DNA from: Bin87 sp965116565
Lineage (GTDB): Bacteria > Chloroflexota > Dehalococcoidia > Lucifugimonadales > UBA3495
DNA: 64,000 nucleotides
Assembly (NCBI GenBank): GCA_965116565.1
Contig: OZ220699.1
Location: forward strand, 3,720,001-3,784,000
Reading direction: 5' to 3'
Position 1 is the first letter of the stretch. Every line of letters starts with the position of its first letter. Made by a program: the position numbers and the translations under genes. A model generated the notes under the pieces. That model saw only the letters and a list, made by a program, of their open reading frames with translations. It was not told the origin of the DNA and ran no database searches. This document shows positions 33,458-41,818 of this stretch, in pieces.

Positions 33458-34279
33458 ATGACTCCAGCGGTAAGCAGCACCGCCAACGTTGGCGGTGTGG
33501 CATTTCCCCGTACCGAACTTCACCTGGCGCCCGGAGCGTTGGCGTTGACTGCTGTGATCGTTGCTTGCAGTGGCGCAACCGCCACGCCCGAGACTACCGG
33601 CGACACTTTCTTCGCTCCCGGCGTGGTTGATGACCTCAAAGAATTGAGGGCTGACCATCCCGCCTTCATGCTGGACCGTGGCCCCGTCCTGGAAGAAGCC
33701 AGGCAACTTCCGGCGGAGGCCGGTTGCTCGGACGGTTATGAGGTCACCATCAACGTGGTGAACAGCAACCCCGTCCTTTCGATGGCGGATGTGGTGGCAG
33801 CGCAGGTGCGCTGGGATAGCGGAACCGACGTCGTCCTGCAGCCCAACGACCCGGCGACCATGTACGCGGGCATGCGCGACGGGGTGGCCGATATTGACGG
33901 CGTCGGCGCGGGCATCATACTGCGAGACCAGGGGGACGTGATAATCCAGTTCTACCTGCAGGACGTGCTCCCCAGCCCGAGCAACCGTCAGAAAGATCGC
34001 GTAGACGAACTGATCAAACTGCAGAACCGCGCCATAGATTCCGCCCAGTGCCAGGGTCATCTGGAAGAGTTGGCCGGCATATTGCACCGGGGGAGAGCCA
34101 CTGGCTACCCGTGTTCTGGAATTCCAACGGCGGGGCCTTCGATTGCCGCATGCAGAACTACTGCAACCCGCCTACCGTTCAGTCAGTTGATCAAGAAGTG
34201 GGCCCATGCCTGGCGGGCCGGTGGCGGATCCTCCGACTACGACCACAACGCCAACTCTGAGCGTGGGTACCGCCCGTAA
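33458..34279 (+). pseudogene. Internally deleted copy of the peptide-binding lipoprotein
   Basis: The frame starts with a lipobox-like stretch (ALALTAVIVACSG) that parallels the intact gene at 34595. It then jumps from TPETTGD directly to TFFAPGVVDDLKELRA, leaving out about 400 residues. The rest aligns to the C-terminal third (NVVNSNP, TMYAGMRDGV, IILRDQGDV, VDELIKLQN). Near 34085-34200 two compensating frameshifts scramble the protein before the shared HNANSERGYRP end returns. It is a decayed paralogue. An AT-rich leader (33380-33457) precedes it. Confidence 0.88.
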
Positions 34280-34329
34280 CCGACGCTGCCGTGCCCGCCG
34301 ACGGGAACGCACCGACGGCAACGCAGCGA

Positions 34330-34352
34330 GGGCGGCCCCTGGGGTCGCCCTT
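34330..34352 (+). terminator. Hairpin after the pseudogene
   Basis: AGGGCGGCCCC pairs with GGGGTCGCCCT, an 11-bp stem with one G-U pair, followed by TCACTTTT. It separates the pseudogene from the promoter of the intact gene. Confidence 0.55.
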
Positions 34353-34467
34353 CACTTTTGGCGTCGCCCCGGCAGCCGTTCGTTGAGTGTCGGAGGCCGA
34401 TTGCGGGTTGAGGCTACATAGGCTCGTTTATTGATACTAAGAACCGTGCAGTATCATCAAATGGGAA

Positions 34468-34496
34468 TTGACAAGCGTTCCATACACAAGTAGCAT
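34468..34496 (+). promoter_or_regulatory. Promoter of the peptide ABC transporter operon
   Basis: A perfect TTGACA (34468-34473) is followed after 17 bases by TAGCAT (34491-34496). The leader before ATG 34595 is about 90 bases and carries a CAGTC-CGG-GACTG hairpin and a T7 run near 34533-34539, possibly an attenuator. Confidence 0.7.
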
Positions 34497-34594
34497 CGGG
34501 GGCCGCTGGCAGTCCGGGACTGTCATGCGCGATTTTTTTGTCTCGGCGGCAAGCTGATTCAAGCCATGCGAGATACTCGGGGAGGTCTCACTCA

Positions 34595-36532
34595 ATGCAT
34601 TTGCAACAACTCTGGCATCCAAGAACCCTGCTGGCGGTAGGCGCGTTGGCTCTCACCCTTGCGATTGTCGCTTGCGGTGGAACGACCACAACGCCGGCAA
34701 CCACCGGCGACGCGTCCACCGGCGGAAGTGCGCCCGCCGCCCAGTCGGCCACACCCACGCTCAACCCCTTCGCGGGCGCTCAAGAACCGACACCCACCGC
34801 TCCGTTGAACGTCGCTCCCACCGCCGTGCCGGTGCCCACCGCCATGGTGGCGGTTGACCAGCGGCCCGACTGGTGGCAGGAGGGCGAAGCCCAGCACTAC
34901 AAAGGTGACTTCCCGCTGGTCGCCACCAGCAACCCCGGCTTCTGGGACGTTCACTATGGTGGATCGATGAACACCGTGCTGATTCCCTCGGGCCCCCGGT
35001 TCAATCAGATCCTTGAATACAACCCGGTCAACCCCAACGAGATCATTGGTGATCTCGCGGTGAGTTGGGAATCCTATGAGGATGGCGACGAGTTCGGTTA
35101 CATCTTCAACCTGCACCCCGACGCCAATTTTAGCGACGGCCACCCGGTTGAAGCGGAGGACATCGTCTTCTCCATAGACCGGATCACCCTGGGGCAGGTC
35201 GAGGAGGGCGTGCTCCGCGCGCGCACCGGCTTCCTCAACAACTTCGTGGTGCACGGCACCGCCGAGGCCATAGACGCAAAGACGGTCAAGATTCCCCTGC
35301 GGTTCCCGGCCGCCGGCTTCCTGCCGAACCTGGCATCCGACTACATGAAGGTGTACCCCAAGCACGTTGGCGAGAATCTCTCCCAGGAACAGGCCAACAC
35401 CGGCAAGACCCAGGTCGAAGCGCTGGCCGCCATCAATGCCGGTAGCCCCGACAGCCTGATCGGTTCCGGACCGTGGATGCTGCGGGAATGGGAAAAGGAC
35501 TCCGGTTACTCCTATGATCGGAACCCCAACTACTTCAAGACCGGGCGCCCCTTCTTCGACGGCCTGAAGATATTCCTGATTCGGGACACCGCCCGCCGCC
35601 TGTCGGCTTTGCAGGCCGGTCAGGTCTATGGTTCCTACCAGCCCGTAACGGGCAGCAACCGCCCCGAAGACATGGCGCGCCTGGAAGAGGACACCAGCGG
35701 CCGCGTCCGAGCCGTCATACTGGAAGCCTCCGGCGTCCAAGCTTTCTTCCTGAACCACCAGAAGCCGCCCTTTGACGACCCGCGGGTCAGGCGAGCCATG
35801 TACCTGGGCATCGACCGGGACAACGCCGTGGAAAAGGCCATCCTGGGCTTTGGACAGCCGGGCACATTCTTCGCTCCCGGCGTCGTGGAAAACATGGAAG
35901 ACCTGCGCGCCAACAACATCGCCTACGGCGATCGTGAGGCCGCGTTGGCCGAGGCCAGGGCATTGCTCACTGAAGCCGGATACCCCGACGGTTTCGAGGT
36001 CACCCACAACGTTGTGAATTCCAACCCCTCCCTGTCCACTGCGGAGACGGTTGCTCCTCAGTTGCGGGAAGACCTGAACATCAACATCGTCATTCAGCCC
36101 ACCGACCTGGCCACGATGTACGTCGGCATGCGGGACGGCGTGTCCAACTTCGACGGTGTTGGAACCGGCGTCATCCTGCGCGACCCGGGCGACATCATCA
36201 ACCAGTTCTACCTGCAGGACGTGCTGCGCAACCCGCACAACTGGCAGAACGACGAGGTTGACGAACTGATTGACCTGCAGAACCAGGAAGTTGACCCGGC
36301 GGTCCGACAGGGCCACCTGGAAGCGTTGGCAAATATCCTCCACCAGGGCGAAAGCCACTGGCTGCCCGTGCTGTGGTACTCCAGCGGCGGTGCGTTCGAC
36401 TGCCGTATCCGCAACTACCACTATCCGCCGACGGTTCAGCTCGTCAAGAAGTGGGACCACGTGTGGTGGGCCGGCGGAGAATCCTCCGCTTGCGACCACA
36501 ACGCCAACTCCGAGCGAGGCTATCGACCGTAG
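34595..36532 (+). CDS. ABC transporter substrate-binding lipoprotein (family 5, peptide/nickel type)
   Basis: The 645-residue lipoprotein has a signal peptide ending in LAIVAC (lipobox, lipidated Cys), then a Thr/Pro-rich spacer to about residue 80. The body is an OppA/DppA-like receptor: NPNEIIGDLAVSWESYEDG near 150, FSDGHPVEAEDIVFSIDRI near 180, PFFDGLKIFLIRD near 325 and PFDDPRVRRAMYLGIDRD near 395. ATG 34595 follows GGGAGG. Two permease genes follow. A truncated copy lies just upstream. The ligand could be a peptide or another oligomeric compound. Confidence 0.94.
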   Translation: MHLQQLWHPRTLLAVGALALTLAIVACGGTTTTPATTGDASTGGSAPAAQSATPTLNPFAGAQEPTPTAPLNVAPTAVPVPTAMVAVDQRPDWWQEGEAQHYKGDFPLVATSNPGFWDVHYGGSMNTVLIPSGPRFNQILEYNPVNPNEIIGDLAVSWESYEDGDEFGYIFNLHPDANFSDGHPVEAEDIVFSIDRITLGQVEEGVLRARTGFLNNFVVHGTAEAIDAKTVKIPLRFPAAGFLPNLASDYMKVYPKHVGENLSQEQANTGKTQVEALAAINAGSPDSLIGSGPWMLREWEKDSGYSYDRNPNYFKTGRPFFDGLKIFLIRDTARRLSALQAGQVYGSYQPVTGSNRPEDMARLEEDTSGRVRAVILEASGVQAFFLNHQKPPFDDPRVRRAMYLGIDRDNAVEKAILGFGQPGTFFAPGVVENMEDLRANNIAYGDREAALAEARALLTEAGYPDGFEVTHNVVNSNPSLSTAETVAPQLREDLNINIVIQPTDLATMYVGMRDGVSNFDGVGTGVILRDPGDIINQFYLQDVLRNPHNWQNDEVDELIDLQNQEVDPAVRQGHLEALANILHQGESHWLPVLWYSSGGAFDCRIRNYHYPPTVQLVKKWDHVWWAGGESSACDHNANSERGYRP

Positions 36533-36566
36533 ACCCGTTCCCTTCTGACACAACCCCGCACAGCTT

Positions 36567-36598
36567 TTGGCCGGCTTCATCCGTATAGGGCCGGCCAA
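36567..36598 (+). terminator. Hairpin between binding protein and permease genes
   Basis: TTGGCCGGC (36567-36575) pairs with GCCGGCCAA (36590-36598), a 9-bp stem with a 14-base loop. It may attenuate transcription so that the binding protein is made in excess over the permeases. Confidence 0.55.
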
Positions 36599-36651
36599 TT
36601 GTGTATAGTATTTGGAATCGCATTGCCGAGAACGCCAGCAGGAGTTGAGGA

Positions 36652-37611
36652 ATGTCTCAGTACCTGATCAGAAGGTTTCTTCTCTTCATCCCCACGATGC
36701 TGCTGGCCACCATCCTGGTGTTCGGACTGTTCTCCATCGTCCCGGGGGATGCCGCCGTATTCCTGCTGACCGGAGAGGACGCCAGCGGGACGGTCACCAA
36801 CGAAGACTTCGAACGCCTGCGCGAAGACCTGGGTCTCAACCGTCCAATCTACATACAGTACGCCGACTGGCTGTGGGGCGTCGTCCGCGGCGACCTGGGC
36901 ATATCGCTCTATTACGGTCAACCTTTTGGCCTGGAGTTGGTGGAGAGGTTCGCCAGGACCTTCGAACTGGCGGTGCTGGCCATCGTGTTGGCTTTCGCTA
37001 CGGCCGTGCCTTTGGGCATTCTGTCGGCGATGAAGCAGGACTCCGGCCTGGACTACGCCAGCCGGGTCATCGCGCTCCTGGGCATCGCCATGCCCACCTT
37101 CTGGATCGGAGTGCTGGTGATTTACGCTCTGGTGTATGGGACCGGCTGGCTGCCTCCGCTGGAATACGCCCACCTGTGGGAGGACCCCATCCAGAACCTG
37201 AAATTGATGGTGCTGCCGGCCGCGGTGATCGGATTCCACGACATGGCGTTCACCGCCCGCGTCACCCGGTCCGCAATGCTCGAGGTGATGCGCGAGGACT
37301 ACATGAGAACGGCCCGTTCCAAGGGCCTGCGCGAGTGGGTCGTGGTGGGCCGCCATGCGCTGAAAAACGCCCTGCTTCCGGTGGTCACCGTGTCCGGCTA
37401 CCAGTTCGGCCGACTGCTGGGCGGCGTCATCATCGTTGAGCAGATCTTTGTCGTCCCCGGTGTTGGCAATTTCCTCATCGACGCCATCAACCACCGGGAC
37501 TTCCCGGTAATCCAGGGCGTGATCCTGATGACCGCAGCGGTGGTCCTGCTGTTGAATCTGATCATCGACATGCTTTATGGCGTCCTGGACCCGCGGATAC
37601 GCTACTCGTAA
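36652..37611 (+). CDS. ABC transporter permease, DppB/OppB type
   Basis: The 319-residue permease starts MSQYLIRRFLLFIPTMLLAT, the typical first transmembrane helix of the OppB group. RLREDLGLNRPIYIQYADW is the periplasmic loop. The EAA-loop that contacts the ATPase is RTARSKGLREWVVVGRHALK near residue 223. About six transmembrane helices are visible. GGAG precedes ATG 36652. It forms the inner-membrane channel with the next gene. Confidence 0.94.
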   Translation: MSQYLIRRFLLFIPTMLLATILVFGLFSIVPGDAAVFLLTGEDASGTVTNEDFERLREDLGLNRPIYIQYADWLWGVVRGDLGISLYYGQPFGLELVERFARTFELAVLAIVLAFATAVPLGILSAMKQDSGLDYASRVIALLGIAMPTFWIGVLVIYALVYGTGWLPPLEYAHLWEDPIQNLKLMVLPAAVIGFHDMAFTARVTRSAMLEVMREDYMRTARSKGLREWVVVGRHALKNALLPVVTVSGYQFGRLLGGVIIVEQIFVVPGVGNFLIDAINHRDFPVIQGVILMTAAVVLLLNLIIDMLYGVLDPRIRYS

Positions 37612-37662
37612 GCGGAGGCTCAAGGGACCCATGCCAACAGGTTGCCATCGGCAGGTGATGCC

Positions 37663-38571
37663 ATGATTGATCAAACCACGGAACAGGCGACTCTAACCCG
37701 CGAGGCCCTTCCTGCCCCTGGGATTGCTAGTCGGTCGTGGACGGGGCTCGTGCGGTTTATCCGGACGAAACCCCTGGGCGCGATCGGCGGTCTGATTGTT
37801 CTGCTCCTCGTGATCGTGGCTGCGCTGGCGCCGGTGCTGGCGCCCTACGACCCGCGATCCACGCCCGCTTTGCCCTGGGAAGCGCCGAACGCGAGCTACC
37901 TGCTCGGAGCCGATTACGTGGGCCGCGACGTGTTGAGCCGCCTGATCTACGGCGCGCGCATTTCCCTCTACGTGGGATTGGGCAGCGTGGTGGTGGGCAT
38001 CACCGGCAGTTTTATCATTGGTGTGGCGCTCACCTACATCGGCGGCATCGTTGACACCGTTTCCCAACGCGTGGTGGACGCGCTGATGTCTCTACCAGGA
38101 CTGCTGATCGCCCTGGCGATCATGGCCGTGGTGACGCCGTCGCTGAACACCGTGATCCTGGCCATTGTGATCGGCATGATTGCACCGGTGATCAGAACGG
38201 TGCGCTCGCAGGTATTGTCCCTGCGGGAGTTGGATTATGTAACGGCGGCAACGGCCATCGGCGCGCCGCCCTGGCGCATCATTCTGCGCCACATCGTGCC
38301 CAACTGTTTCGCCACGTACCTGGTGCTGGCTACGTACTACCTCGGCTTCGCGATCATCATCGAATCGTCGCTGTCCTTCCTGGGTGTGGGCACTCCGCCC
38401 GACCAACCCAGTTGGGGCGGTATGCTGGTTCGCGCGGCTTCGGCCCACGTCAAAGCCGGTCCGTGGCTCGCCATATCCCCCGGTCTCGCCATCTTCCTGG
38501 TGGTGATGGGATTCAACCTGCTGGGCGACGCCCTGCGCGACGTGTTCGACCCGCGCCTGCGTGGCCGCTAG
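37663..38571 (+). CDS. ABC transporter permease, DppC/OppC type
   Basis: The 302-residue permease has the N-terminal cytosolic lead, a first helix (IGGLIVLLLVIVAALAPVLA), the substrate-gate LLGADYVGRDVLSRLIYGAR, and the EAA-loop YVTAATAIGAPPWRIILRHI near residue 200. The end GDALRDVFDPRLRGR is typical. ATG 37663 is preferred over an upstream TTG. It is the last gene of the operon: no DppD or DppF ATPase follows, so the ATPases must be encoded elsewhere. Confidence 0.94.
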   Translation: MIDQTTEQATLTREALPAPGIASRSWTGLVRFIRTKPLGAIGGLIVLLLVIVAALAPVLAPYDPRSTPALPWEAPNASYLLGADYVGRDVLSRLIYGARISLYVGLGSVVVGITGSFIIGVALTYIGGIVDTVSQRVVDALMSLPGLLIALAIMAVVTPSLNTVILAIVIGMIAPVIRTVRSQVLSLRELDYVTAATAIGAPPWRIILRHIVPNCFATYLVLATYYLGFAIIIESSLSFLGVGTPPDQPSWGGMLVRAASAHVKAGPWLAISPGLAIFLVVMGFNLLGDALRDVFDPRLRGR

Positions 38572-38631
38572 GATCCGGGTTACAACACATGAACAACGGG
38601 AGGCACGCGAAACCGTGCGTCCCGTTTCATT

Positions 38632-39003
38632 TCACAAGAACCTGGCCGCTGCCACCGCAATCGCCGCCACCGCGGCAGCAACGCTCGTAAATCCGATCAA
38701 CAGCCGGTACCCCATGGCATCGATCTTCCCTTCCAGCCGCTCATTCCCGGCATCGATCCTGCCTCCCAACCGCTCCTCTACAGCATCGATCTTGCCTCCC
38801 AGCCGCTCGTCTACGGCATCTATCCTGCCTCCCAACCGCTCGTCTACAGCATCTATCCTGCCTCCCAACCGCTCGTCTACAGCATCGATCCTGCCCTCCA
38901 GCTTGGCGATATCTTCCTTGGTGGCAAGGGTGGGCAGGATGGTGTCGAAGCGGGTTTCCAGTATGGTCACACGCTCTTCCAGGGTTGGGCCCGGGGTGGT
39001 CAT
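38632..39003 (-). CDS. Hendecad coiled-coil protein with C-terminal membrane helix
   Basis: The 123-residue protein begins with TLEERVTILETRFDTILPTL then six near-identical 11-residue units (RIDAVDERLGG and variants with K, E or N) between about residues 36 and 98. The last 20 residues (LLIGFTSVAAAVAAIAVAA) form a membrane anchor. This layout is like DUF1640/CCDC90-type proteins. It probably makes a rigid oligomeric stalk at the membrane. Each unit is 33 bp of DNA, so copy number can change by slippage. Function is unknown. Confidence 0.7.
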   Translation of the reverse strand: MTTPGPTLEERVTILETRFDTILPTLATKEDIAKLEGRIDAVDERLGGRIDAVDERLGGRIDAVDERLGGKIDAVEERLGGRIDAGNERLEGKIDAMGYRLLIGFTSVAAAVAAIAVAAARFL

Positions 39004-39092
39004 CTCGGTAAATCCTTTTGCACAAGATATGACGTATATAGTTAATGCAGTATGACATGTAATGCGAATGCTTACAACGCCTGTGAAATGAG

Positions 39093-40463
39093 ATGAACTC
39101 CAGACTCACCCTGTTGCTGTCATTGTTGGCTCTGCTGACGTCCTTGAGCCTGGCGTGCGCTCCGACGCAGGAACCGTCGGAGGGTGATTCGTTCGACGCG
39201 CCGCCGGCTCCGACTGACCCGGTCGCCATAACCCTTGCGGCGGCTACCCCTCTGCCAACTGTGGCACTGGGTGACCCCGCGACGCCTGTGCCCACAGTGC
39301 GGATGGAAGCAGCGGCGACGGAATTGCCCACTGTCACCCCGGCGCCGGTGTTTACGGAGGGCAGCGTCATGACGGTGGATTCCGCTGAGGCGGAACGGAC
39401 CCGCAGCAAGTACGAAAACCTGCTGCGGGCAACGTGGGCAACGGACTTCAGTCGCACCACCATCTCGTTCGATGAGATCATGACCGGCGGGCCGCCCAAG
39501 GACGGGATTCCGGCCATCGACGATCCGCAGTTTGAATCGGTGGCTGACGCCGACGAGTGGCTGGACGACGTCGAAGCGGTACAGGTGGTGGACCTGAACG
39601 GCGACGCCCGCGCGTACCCCGTGCAGGTGATGGTGTGGCACGAGCTGGTCAACGACACGGTGGGCGGCGAACCGGTGGTCATCACATATTGACCACTGTG
39701 CAATACCGCCTTCGTGTTCAGGCGGACGGTTGACGGCGAGACCCTGGACTTCGGGACGACGGGGGCGCTGCGAGACAGCAACCTGCTGATGTACGACCGG
39801 CAGACCGAGTCGTGGTGGCAGGAGTTCGGCGGGGAGGGCGTCATCGGCCACTACGCCGGCCACAAGCTGGAGCAACTCTACCTGTCGATAGCATCGTGGG
39901 GCGATTTCAAGGCCATGTTCCCCGACGGACAGGTGCTTTCGCGCCCGAGCTCGGGGCGGCCCTACGGTAGCAATCCCTACGCCGGCTACGACCGGCCGGG
40001 CAGTTCGCCCTTCCTGTTTGACGGCGAGGAGGATCCCCGGCTGCCCGCCGTGGAACGGGTGGTGGCGCTGGAGCGAGGCAGCGACGCATGGGCGGTGTCG
40101 TTCACAACGTTGGCGGAGGAGCGGGTGGTGTCGGCCTCCGTGGCGGGTGAGGACATCGTGGTGTTCTGGACGGCCGGCACGGCGTCGGCGCTGGACGCGG
40201 GCTCGGTGAAGTCGGGCCGGGATGTCGGCACCGCAGGGATATTCTCGCCGGTAGCGCCGGGTGGGGAGACTCTGACGTTCTCAGCCGATGCCGATGGCGC
40301 CATCACCGACGATCAAACGGGCAGCACATGGAACATCTTCGGACGGGCCACGAGCGGGCCGTTGGATGGCACGCAGCTGACGCCGGTTCCCGGGCGCATC
40401 GGCCAGCTATGGTTCTCGTGGGCGGTGTACCGGCCGGATACGGTGGTGTACCAAGGTCAATAA
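39093..40463 (+). CDS. DUF3179 lipoprotein with an in-frame TGA, candidate selenoprotein
   Basis: The frame encodes 456 residues if TGA at 39690-39692 (codon 200) is read as an amino acid. A lipoprotein signal (LLTSLSLAC, lipid Cys at 22) and Thr/Pro-rich spacer precede a complete DUF3179 domain: PAIDDPQFESVADADEW, AYPVQVMVWHELVNDTVGG and then VVITY-TGA-PLCNTAF. In this family the motif is V-T-Y/F-C-P-L-C-N, so TGA stands for the first Cys. Downstream frame is intact for 257 codons (DGETLDFGTTGALRDSNLLM, MYDRQTESWWQ, GSTWNIFG) to a TAA. No frameshift is seen. A nonsense mutation is the alternative. Confidence 0.75.
39690..39732 (+). promoter_or_regulatory. Candidate bacterial SECIS-like stem-loop
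   Basis: Beginning at the TGA, bases 39690-39694 can pair with 39728-39732 (two G-U pairs), and CCGCCT (39706-39711) pairs perfectly with AGGCGG (39720-39725) around an 8-base loop containing GTG. The upper stem starts 13 bases after TGA, close to the 11 bases of E. coli fdhF. The loop's first two bases are not G, which weakens the fit to the bacterial consensus. Confidence 0.45.
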
Positions 40464-40464
40464 G

Positions 40465-40487
40465 GGGGCGGGATTGAATCCCGCCCC
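40465..40487. terminator. Palindrome after DUF3179 (GGGGCGGGAT family)
   Basis: GGGGCGGGAT (40465-40474) pairs with ATCCCGCCCC (40478-40487) around TGA. It begins two bases after the TAA and separates two convergent genes. Confidence 0.65.
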
Positions 40488-40508
40488 TGCTCTCCGCTTC
40501 AAACGGTG

Positions 40509-41756
40509 CTACCGACCGCGCAAGCTCCTAGATAAAGGAGTCCCTTCAAACAAGTCGTCAATCGCTTCATGGTCTGTCATGTAAATGCTGGGTGGCACTC
40601 GATCCACGATCGTTATACGTCCATCCTCGTACCCAGCGTGACGGATTGATTTCGTCCAAGATGGCAGCGCGGCATCGACGTAGGGATTAGCGTAAAACGT
40701 TGCTTGGGTTTTGTGGACACAATGGGGATAAAGGGTGTCAAACACCAACACCCCAATTACATGCTGATTCTGCGGGCCTGACGAATTGATCCAGAACCCG
40801 TCCAGTTTTTGGCTACTATGAGGCTCTGGGATAGGGCGAGTATCGCGTGGGTCGTTGTGAACGTAGACAGTGAACGTCTGGGACCCAAACAATACTTCCT
40901 CCATACGGATGCCCCAATCGTTAGAGCACATCGCAATTACCAGATTTGAGGCGTGCTTATATCGTCTCGCCTTTTCATAAAGACGGTCCTTCGGCCTGCC
41001 AATGTCGTCAATCCTCCCCGCTCCCCCAAAGCGCAACCCAATGAATCTACTATCTGGATCCTTGGGCCTATGATCCCACGAGACGGGTAGCAATCGTCCC
41101 GTCAATGTCCAATTACCGTGCTGGAAAGTTTCGCTGGGCAGACATTCCCAATTGGCTTGGTCTTTATAGTGTGCCACTACAGTGTCGTAATCTACGACAC
41201 TCAACAGACGCTCAAACGGGTCCTTCAAATGCTCTTTGCGTGGCATCGATTCCAGTGTGCCGCAGGTTTCAATCTTCAAGTAAAAGTCGGGGGACCGGAT
41301 TTCGTTCAGTATGTCTTCACATTTCCTCTCGAGCAACGAAACTTCCAACTCTGTCTTGTCAGTGATGCTGACGTCCAGAGCTTCTACGTAATAGCCTTGG
41401 ATATTCTCTGTTTCGCTCGAGTTCGCGACGAAGAAGTCAGGTGTGCGATCATTAATGTTAGGTTCAACCTCAACCCGAGCGCCAGTACCGCGGAAAAACT
41501 CGTGAAGCGCCAACTCGAAAAACGCCGAATCGAAGCTCCGGTCATTGCCGCGCGAACCCGTGCCGGCATGACGCATTCGACCCACGATGTCTTTTTGTTT
41601 GGATTCCGGAAGCCTGTCCACCCACCTCTGCAACATCATCCGAATTCGGCCCACGGCCGGTAACGCCGAGCGATTATAGAAATGGAATTGCGATTCCGCA
41701 CCTAGTGCCGGTTTCATGTATGTTCTGTCGATGTCGTCAAATAACGGTGGGATCAT
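40509..41756 (-). CDS. Hypothetical protein, possible PD-(D/E)XK nuclease-like region
   Basis: The 415-residue product is not recognised as a whole. Residues 75-130 (SFDSAFFELALHEFFRGTGA then EVEPNINDRTPDFFV and YYVEALDV) have the E...PDF...E spacing of PD-(D/E)XK nuclease relatives, though the final Lys is not evident. The rest has no motif. The gene is AT-richer than its neighbours and faces the DUF3179 gene, suggesting transfer. AAGGAAAG precedes ATG 41756. A defence role is possible but unsupported by neighbours. Confidence 0.55.
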   Translation of the reverse strand: MIPPLFDDIDRTYMKPALGAESQFHFYNRSALPAVGRIRMMLQRWVDRLPESKQKDIVGRMRHAGTGSRGNDRSFDSAFFELALHEFFRGTGARVEVEPNINDRTPDFFVANSSETENIQGYYVEALDVSITDKTELEVSLLERKCEDILNEIRSPDFYLKIETCGTLESMPRKEHLKDPFERLLSVVDYDTVVAHYKDQANWECLPSETFQHGNWTLTGRLLPVSWDHRPKDPDSRFIGLRFGGAGRIDDIGRPKDRLYEKARRYKHASNLVIAMCSNDWGIRMEEVLFGSQTFTVYVHNDPRDTRPIPEPHSSQKLDGFWINSSGPQNQHVIGVLVFDTLYPHCVHKTQATFYANPYVDAALPSWTKSIRHAGYEDGRITIVDRVPPSIYMTDHEAIDDLFEGTPLSRSLRGR

Positions 41757-41818
41757 ATTCTTTCCTTGTTCTGTTCACTACAGCCCCTCCGGAGTCCGAA
41801 AAGGTAGCAACCCAAAAT

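Noticed and set aside
33458..34279. A separate small binding protein
   Set aside because: It lacks most of the ligand-binding domains and carries frameshifts relative to the intact paralogue.
34592..36598. Long open frame (about 668 codons) on the minus strand opposite the transporter receptor
   Set aside because: It is antisense to a clear lipoprotein gene, has no family likeness and arises from codon bias in GC-rich DNA.
38735..38905. Possible CRISPR or satellite repeat
   Set aside because: The 33-bp periodicity is the coding repeat of a coiled-coil protein in frame.
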